Positions 19,070 through 23,478 of a DNA stretch of 23,478 nt are shown piece by piece. The first letter of the stretch is position 1. Each line of letters begins with the position of its first letter. Under the pieces are notes generated by a model, which did no database searches, was not told the DNA's origin, and saw only the letters and a list, made by a program, of their open reading frames with translations. Position numbers and translations under genes: made by a program. Source of the stretch: Lewinellaceae bacterium (GTDB lineage: Bacteria > Bacteroidota > Bacteroidia > Chitinophagales > Saprospiraceae). Location of the stretch: the NCBI GenBank assembly GCA_016713985.1, contig JADJOD010000029.1:1-23478 (forward strand), read 5' to 3'.

Positions 19070-19080
19070 AGGCTAACCAG
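19070..19080 (-). repeat. IS66 right terminal inverted repeat
   Basis: AGGCTAACCAG is the exact inverse of the left end. Its TAG supplies the premature stop for the arylesterase reading in from the right. Confidence 0.75.
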
Positions 19081-19712
19081 CCAGGATTTTATGTCCCTCC
19101 ACGTTGGGGTGAATACCGTCATCGAGGTTGAGTGCCGGAATGCCGCCCACGCCTTCAAGCAGGAAGGGATAAGGGCGGCATTATTCTTTTTATTTTGGCT
19201 AATGCGGGAATATTTTCAAATCCGTGGCATAAGAGCCGAGGTTGGGCAGCGCCATCATGCCGGCGATCACGATTTTGCAATCCGGGTATTTTGCTTTTAC
19301 CTGATCCATAATCGTTTGCAGGTTCTTTTTGTTTCTGCAAGCGGCAATCCGCGCAGGGCATCGTTGCCCGCCGAGTTCGAGAGTACAAATATATCCACCG
19401 GTTGCCGGAGCACCACTCGATCCGGCTGACGCCGTCGGCGGTGGTTTTCGCCGCTGAAGACCGGCATTGGCCTGAGTATCGCGGTCGAGCGAGTCGATTT
19501 TGCTGTGGATCAGCGCCGTGAAACCCTGTTCGGGCGACAATTGATACGCTGCCGTGAAAATGTTTCCATAAAACAGGATGGTTTTACGGGCGTTTTCGGT
19601 TTTGGGGCTGGCCGCCGGTTGTTCGCTTGTTTTGTTTTGCGCATGCCGCCTGCCTGCTCATTTCGGCAGGAAAAAGTGGTCAGAAGTGCCCGGCAGCAAT
19701 ATATGACTTCAT
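19073..19712 (-). pseudogene. SGNH/GDSL arylesterase lipoprotein, 3' end cut by IS66, frameshifted
   Basis: TesA-type esterases hydrolyse acyl or aryl esters in the periplasm. From ATG 19712 (MKSYIAAGHF) there is a signal with a possible lipobox Cys (QAACAK), a Lys/Pro-rich linker, then ILFYGNIFTAAYQLSPEQGFTALI, SKIDSLDRDTQANAGL, DGVSRIEW and the block III Asn in ELGGNDALRGLP. It continues KKNLQTIMDQVKAKYPDCKIVIAGMMALPNLGSYAT, then LLEGVGGIPALNLDDGIHPNVEGHKILAG. The block V Asp-His pair is present. The normal tail after GHKILAE (an ENVW-type helix) is replaced by the IS66 end, which gives a stop after LAG, so about ten residues are missing. Block I reads GNIF where GDSL/GDSF is expected, which would remove the catalytic Ser unless it is a sequence error. 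Confidence 0.7.
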
Positions 19713-19827
19713 TTTCAGTGCAATTATTTGAACGCAAACCTACAATTTCTTTCGCTTGATAAGAAGGTTTTTGTAGAAGCGCCGGGTCGGGCGTACAGGG
19801 AAATATCGGTTTTTACCTTAGCGCCAT

Positions 19828-20816
19828 ACGCCGTTCACTTCCAACGCCCGGAAGAATTTGTACAAGGCATCCGCGCGGGTAATCGTGTGGTGCTGGGTAA
19901 GTTATTACGCCAAGTGGAAAGCGCCCGGCCCGAGCACCGCGCTGGCACAGGAAATCATCAGCCGCCTGCTGGCTACCGGTACCCGGCCCGCCGAATCGTT
20001 GCGTATCGCAAGTCACTGGCGCTCCGGGTTAGGAAAGTACCTTTATCGAAGCGCTCGGCATGTGCCTGACCGGGCACGGTCGGCACGGGTGGCCGTTTTG
20101 GCCATCGACCCAGGCAGTGCCCTCAGCAAGGGCGATATTTTGGGCGACAAAACCCGGATGGAGCGGCTTTCGGTCAGCGAACAGGCCTTTATCCGGCCTT
20201 CCCTTCCGGCGAATCGCTGGGCGGCGTGGCCCGCAAAACACGCGAGACCATCCTCCTGGCAGGCTGCGGATTTACAACACCGTGATTATCGGAAACGGTG
20301 GGCGTGGGGCGATCGGAGATCGCGGCGCACAGCATGACAGATTGTTTCTGCTACTTTTGCTGCCCGGCGCGGGCGACAAGGTGCAGGAATCCAAACGTGG
20401 CATCGTGGAAATGGCCGATATTCTGGCGGTGAACAAAGCCGACGGCGACCGGGTGAAGTGTATGCGGCCCGGGCGTATTACCTCAATGCTACACATTTGC
20501 TGCCGCGGCGGGCGGTTGGACGCCAGGTGCTCACGTGCAGCGCCGAACGAGGGCGAGGCATCAGTCTTATCCTGGAAAACGATCGGAGAGTACCATACGC
20601 AGGCGCTTGCAAGCGGGTTTTCCACGAAAACCGGCGGCAACAGGCGCCGTGCTGGCTGGGAAGCCCTGCAAAACGGTTTGCAGGAGGCGTTTTCAGGCAT
20701 CCGGACGTAAAGAGAAAAACTGGCCTCCGTGGAGCAAAAGTATCACCGGAACCCTGTCGCCTTTTGCGGCAGCCGAACTGGTCCTTGAAGTATTTTTGAA
20801 AAGTCGGAATATTTAA
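19828..20816 (+). CDS. meaB: Methylmalonyl-CoA mutase-associated GTPase MeaB, frameshifted
   Basis: MeaB is a G3E-family P-loop GTPase that protects and reloads the B12 enzyme methylmalonyl-CoA mutase. Across frames it reads HFQRPEEFVQGIRAGNRVVLGK, VESARPEHRALAQEIISRLL, then a Walker A region TGAPG-GKSTFIEALG. It continues GRHVAVLAIDP, SALSKGDILGDKTRMERLS, AFIRPSPSGESLGGVARKTRETILL, TVIIETVGVGQSEIAAHSMTD and LLLLPGAGD. The base-specificity stretch is VEMADILAVNKADGD. The C-terminal dimer arm includes GEYHTQALASGF, ALQNGLQEAFF and GTLSPFAAAELVLEVF, stopping at 20816. About 330 codons. No clean ATG is seen at the N-terminus; the frame is open from a TTG at 19728, and the true start is probably near 19828. 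It is divergent from the arylesterase. The mutase subunits are not in this window. Confidence 0.88.
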
Positions 20817-20912
20817 CTTTTTATTTCATGTAATTGTCGCAATTTTATCAAGCAAAATCAGACACGCGATTTTTGGAAATGTAACACCGTATAAAAACAA
20901 AATCCCCTGCCC

Positions 20913-23048
20913 ATGAAGCTCCACGCAGCCCCCTCGCAGAAGTTGTTCATGCACCATTCTCCTTATCGGCCTCTCGGCCGGAGAATAGTTAGACGTACCA
21001 GTTTCCCGGCCTCGGGCCTGGCCTCCTGTTTAGCGTTTCGATCACCAACGCCCTGGCATTTTTCAAATATCCTTATCGTTATCGCTGGGTTTTGGCGGCG
21101 CATTTTCCGTGTTGCTTTTTGCCGCCGGATATTTTCGCGTCGTTACCTTTAACGAGTTACGCCAACCCGGTCATTTTTCCGAAAAACTGCCAGCCGGGCG
21201 TCCGTTTATCGGAACCGTGTACGACAACGCCTTCGGAAAGTGCGCGCCTGAAAATACCCGTTCGGGTGGAAGCCATCGGCGCCGAACCGGATGCTCTGGC
21301 GCCAGCCCCCACGAACGACTTCTGCCTTTCTTCCCGGTACGCCGCAATCGGAGACGCTGCGGTACGGCGACCGGGTGGCCGTCAGGGCTTCGATACGCTT
21401 GGCCGAATCTTCCCGGAAACCCGCACACGCATTTGACTACGGGCGTTATCTTCATTTTCAAAATATTCATTTCCAGTCTTTTGTTAAAACCGATTCCCTG
21501 GTCCTGCTTTCGCGTGGCCACGGCAACTTCGTGTGGCGCGCTGCATTTGGCTGCCGGAAAAACTGCTTTGCCCTGCTGCACGGTACTTTCCGACCCAGGA
21601 TGAATACGCCGTTGCATCGGCCCACTGCTGATCAGGTATAAAGACGATTTGTCGGACGATCTGCGCACTGGCCCCTGCGCCGAGACGGGTTCCAGCCATG
21701 CTTGCGGTTTCGGGCACACACGTGGGGTTTCCTATACGCGGGTTTGTTTTTCTGTTGCGACGCCTGCGTCTGCGCGGGGCGTTGGGGCAGGCGGCCGAAA
21801 ACATCGTATTGCTTGCCGCGATCTGGGCGTTCACATTTTTAACCAGCGCCACGGCTTCCGTTTGCGGGCCTCGGTGATGTTTTTCCACCTATTTGCTGGG
21901 CGAGGCGATGTTTCAGGATGCTTCCGTCTGGAATGTGTTGTCCGCTTCGGCATTCGGTCTGCTCGTGTATAACCCGTATTTTCTTTTCGACGCCGGTTTT
22001 CAACTCTCCTACGCTGCGGTATGGAGAATGATCTTTTTCCCGCGATTTTACCGGATATCCCCCATTCTCCCGAAATGGCTCGATTATGCCTGGCAGGTGT
22101 TGCTGGTCGGTTTTGCGGCGCAGCTGGGTACCCTGCCATTGTCGCTGTATTATTTTCACCAGTTCCCGGTTTTTTTCTGGCTGGCGGGTTGGGTGGTGGT
22201 ATTCGGCGGTGCGGTATTTATGGCCGGAGGAGCTGCTTTAGTATTGCTGGATGCCCTTTTTCCGGTGCTGGCGCACTGGCTCGGCGCGGGTTTGTTTTGG
22301 ATGTTGTGGGGCATCAAGCAGCTCATTGTCAGCATACAGCATTTGCCGGGCGGGTGTGGTCTAAGCGATATCTGGATCGCCTGGGGATGGGCCGCTGCGT
22401 TGTTGTGCGTGGTTGTTGCTCCTGGGTGCGATGATGGTGCGTCGAAAAGCCGGGTACCTGCTGGGCGCCTTCCTTCAGATGTGCTTTTTGATATTGTGCC
22501 GCAGCGCTGGTTCATTTGACCGGATGGGGCAGGCCAACATGACGTTTTACAACATTTCCCAAAACACCCTGATTGACTTTTTCGACGGCGAACACCTTGT
22601 ATCCCTGCAGGATAGGCTACGCAACAAGCAGGTTTTGTTTGCCGCGCAACCCCACCGCTGGGCCTTGGGCGCACGGGAACAGATTGCCTAAACCTGGCTG
22701 CCGATACAAGTTTTACAACACCCCAATTTGTAGGTATTCCCCGCCGTTTATCCAGGATTTTCGATCAAAATCATTAACCGCCGAAGATGCCGGTCAGTAC
22801 CGGGTCCGAAAGGCGCAGCACGTGTCCGCGCCGACGTTTTGATCCTGTCGAAAAGCCCCGTGTACGTATCGCCGATTGCCTGCAGCAATTCCTGGCAGGT
22901 AGTGGTGTTCGATGCTTCGAATACCCGGAAACGAGCGAGTCGCTGGAAAGCCGAGTGCGTGAACCTGGGCGTTACTTGTTATGATGTGCGGGAACAGGGC
23001 GCGTGGGTTATTATAAAAGTAGATTTAGAGGCATTTGACTGTTCTTAA
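20913..23048 (+). CDS. comEC: ComEC/Rec2 family DNA-uptake channel protein, frameshifted
   Basis: ComEC forms the inner-membrane channel for single-stranded DNA in natural transformation. About 710 codons, the size of the Bacteroidota form lacking the beta-lactamase-like domain. The N-terminus MKLHAAP leads into hydrophobic helices (GPGLLFSVSITNALAFFKYPYRYRW), then a DUF4131-like OB domain: FNELRQPGHF, FIGTVYDN, LKIPVRVEAIGAEPD and LRYGDRVAVRASI, then NPHAFDYGRYLHFQNIHFQSF. The competence core has AVASALLIRYKDDLSDDLR-AYAETGSMHALAVSGTHVGF, FLTSATASVLRASVMF, YLLGEAMFQDASVWNVLSASAF, LVYNPYFLFDAGFQLSYAAV, LVGFAAQLGTLPLSLYYFHQFPVFFWL and ILCRSAGSFDRMGQANMTFYNI. The tail WQVVVFDASNTRKRAS...REQGAWVI ends at 23048. 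A ComEA-like gene begins 288 bp downstream. Confidence 0.9.
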
Positions 23049-23064
23049 AACCTAATCTGGGGTG

Positions 23065-23264
23065 AATTGCTGTAGAATCCACGAGAAGATTTTATACAAA
23101 AATGAAAATCTCGCTCAAGGGACTTCGAGAAACGCTTGTTGGCTTGAAAGTCATTGCCAAGCGAACCGAGTTTTCAGAAGGCAAACTCCCGTCGCAACAA
23201 GTCTATTAAAAACAATGAACTGGTATCCATTTTTGTAGCCAGCATCCAAACAGCCGCCGGATAA
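23065..23264 (+). pseudogene. 5'-truncated four-helix-bundle (23S-IVS family) gene remnant
   Basis: Across two frames the segment reads IAVESTRRFYTKMKISLKGLRETLVGLKVI, then NNELVSIFVASIQTAAG with TAA at 23262-23264. This matches the C-terminal half of four-helix-bundle proteins (KMKISLKELRET-WLK; ELISIFVASIKTA). The N-terminal helices with SISSNIAEG are absent, because comEC ends just upstream at 23048. It is thus a remnant or the tail left by a deletion. It differs from the near-complete copy at 9681, so it is not a recent duplicate. A heptad array starts 17 bp after its stop. Confidence 0.65.
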
Positions 23265-23279
23265 TCTAAATAATCATCA

Positions 23280-23335
<56 letters not shown>

Positions 23336-23336
<1 letters not shown>

Positions 23337-23478
23337 TGAAACGCTTCCTCATCCATTACCTCCACTTCTCGCGCAAGGAGCGGATCGGCGCTTTGCTGCT
23401 CAGCGTTATTTGTGCCGCCGTTTTTGTCTTCCCGGATGTTGCCCGCCGTTTTCAAACCGGCCTTCGAGCGATTTTTCC
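23336..23478 (+). CDS. Probable ComEA-like helix-hairpin-helix protein, N-terminus only
   Basis: MKRFLIHYLHFSRKERIGALLLSVICAA, then VFVFPDVARRF, runs off the window. Bacteroidota ComEA-like helix-hairpin-helix proteins typically begin with a short helix, an FSRKER-like motif and one membrane segment. The match is therefore to their N-terminal anchor; the DNA-binding HhH repeats would lie beyond the window. Proximity to comEC fits a DNA-uptake role. The ATG overlaps the last heptad unit, so any upstream signal must lie within or beyond the repeat. Confidence 0.5.

Larger units (their letters stand above)
17559..19080 (-). mobile_element. IS66-family insertion sequence, single-gene type
   Basis: The element is bounded by 11-bp perfect inverted repeats: CTGGTTAGCCT at 17559-17569 and AGGCTAACCAG at 19070-19080, giving 1,522 bp. 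The left repeat contains the transposase stop codon. Only the large transposase gene is present, with no small accessory TnpA/TnpB genes. I see no matching 8-bp target duplication in the flanks (AAAGAGTAA on the left; CCAGGATTTT on the right). This suggests an old or rearranged insertion, or that the outermost repeat bases differ from my boundaries. The right end cuts an arylesterase gene. Confidence 0.8.

Overview
This window looks like a chromosomal segment of a Bacteroidota member with fairly high GC. Saprospiria (Lewinella/Haliscomenobacter-like) or Chitinophagia is my guess. The evidence is the type IX secretion (T9SS) set (PorU sortase, PorV, a PorP/SprF-like porin, GldJ), a secreted metalloprotease ending in a T9SS type A sorting domain, Bacteroidota-type promoters (TTTG / TAnnTTTG), an SDR-type threonine dehydrogenase, and free-standing four-helix-bundle (23S-IVS-type) genes. 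I saw no tRNA, rRNA or CRISPR array.

Most genes are broken into short pieces in alternating frames, yet conserved motifs continue in order across the breaks. I read this as many single-base indels in an unpolished long-read sequence, not as decay, and I annotate whole genes across the shifts. Gene ends are therefore approximate where stated. The AT-richer stretch from about 14.7 to 19.1 kb is much less damaged and includes an intact 485-residue IS66 transposase.

Layout: 1-1098 (-) porV, partial; 1282-5127 (-) porU; 5484-6448 (+) NAD-dependent threonine dehydrogenase/epimerase, converging on 6465-7432 (-) arsM of the arsenosugar type; 7575-9522 (+) a multi-membrane-span TMTC/TPR protein; 9524-9645 a 7-bp tandem array; 9681-10025 (+) a four-helix-bundle gene; 10123-10236 degenerate copies of the same heptad in inverted orientation; about 10236-11196 (+) metF, converging on 11204-11872 (-) a small SAM methyltransferase; 12033-13025 (+) porP/sprF-like and 13122-14617 (+) gldJ, closed by a strong terminator and an adjacent perfect 18-bp inverted repeat; 14782-15211 (-) a lipocalin-like lipoprotein; 15285-17399 (-) a T9SS-exported metzincin-like protease; 17415-17504 a second heptad array; 17559-19080 IS66; 19073-19712 (-) an SGNH arylesterase whose 3' end is cut by the IS; about 19828-20816 (+) meaB; 20913-23048 (+) comEC; about 23065-23264 (+) a 5'-truncated four-helix-bundle remnant; 23281-23336 a third heptad array whose last unit contributes the start codon of a ComEA-like gene running off the window.

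Functionally, PorU, PorV, PorP-like and GldJ belong to one export machine, and the metalloprotease is a likely substrate of it. The most unusual pattern is the set of unrelated 7-bp tandem arrays placed just before start codons, two of them beside four-helix-bundle genes, one of which is bracketed by inverted copies of its heptad.
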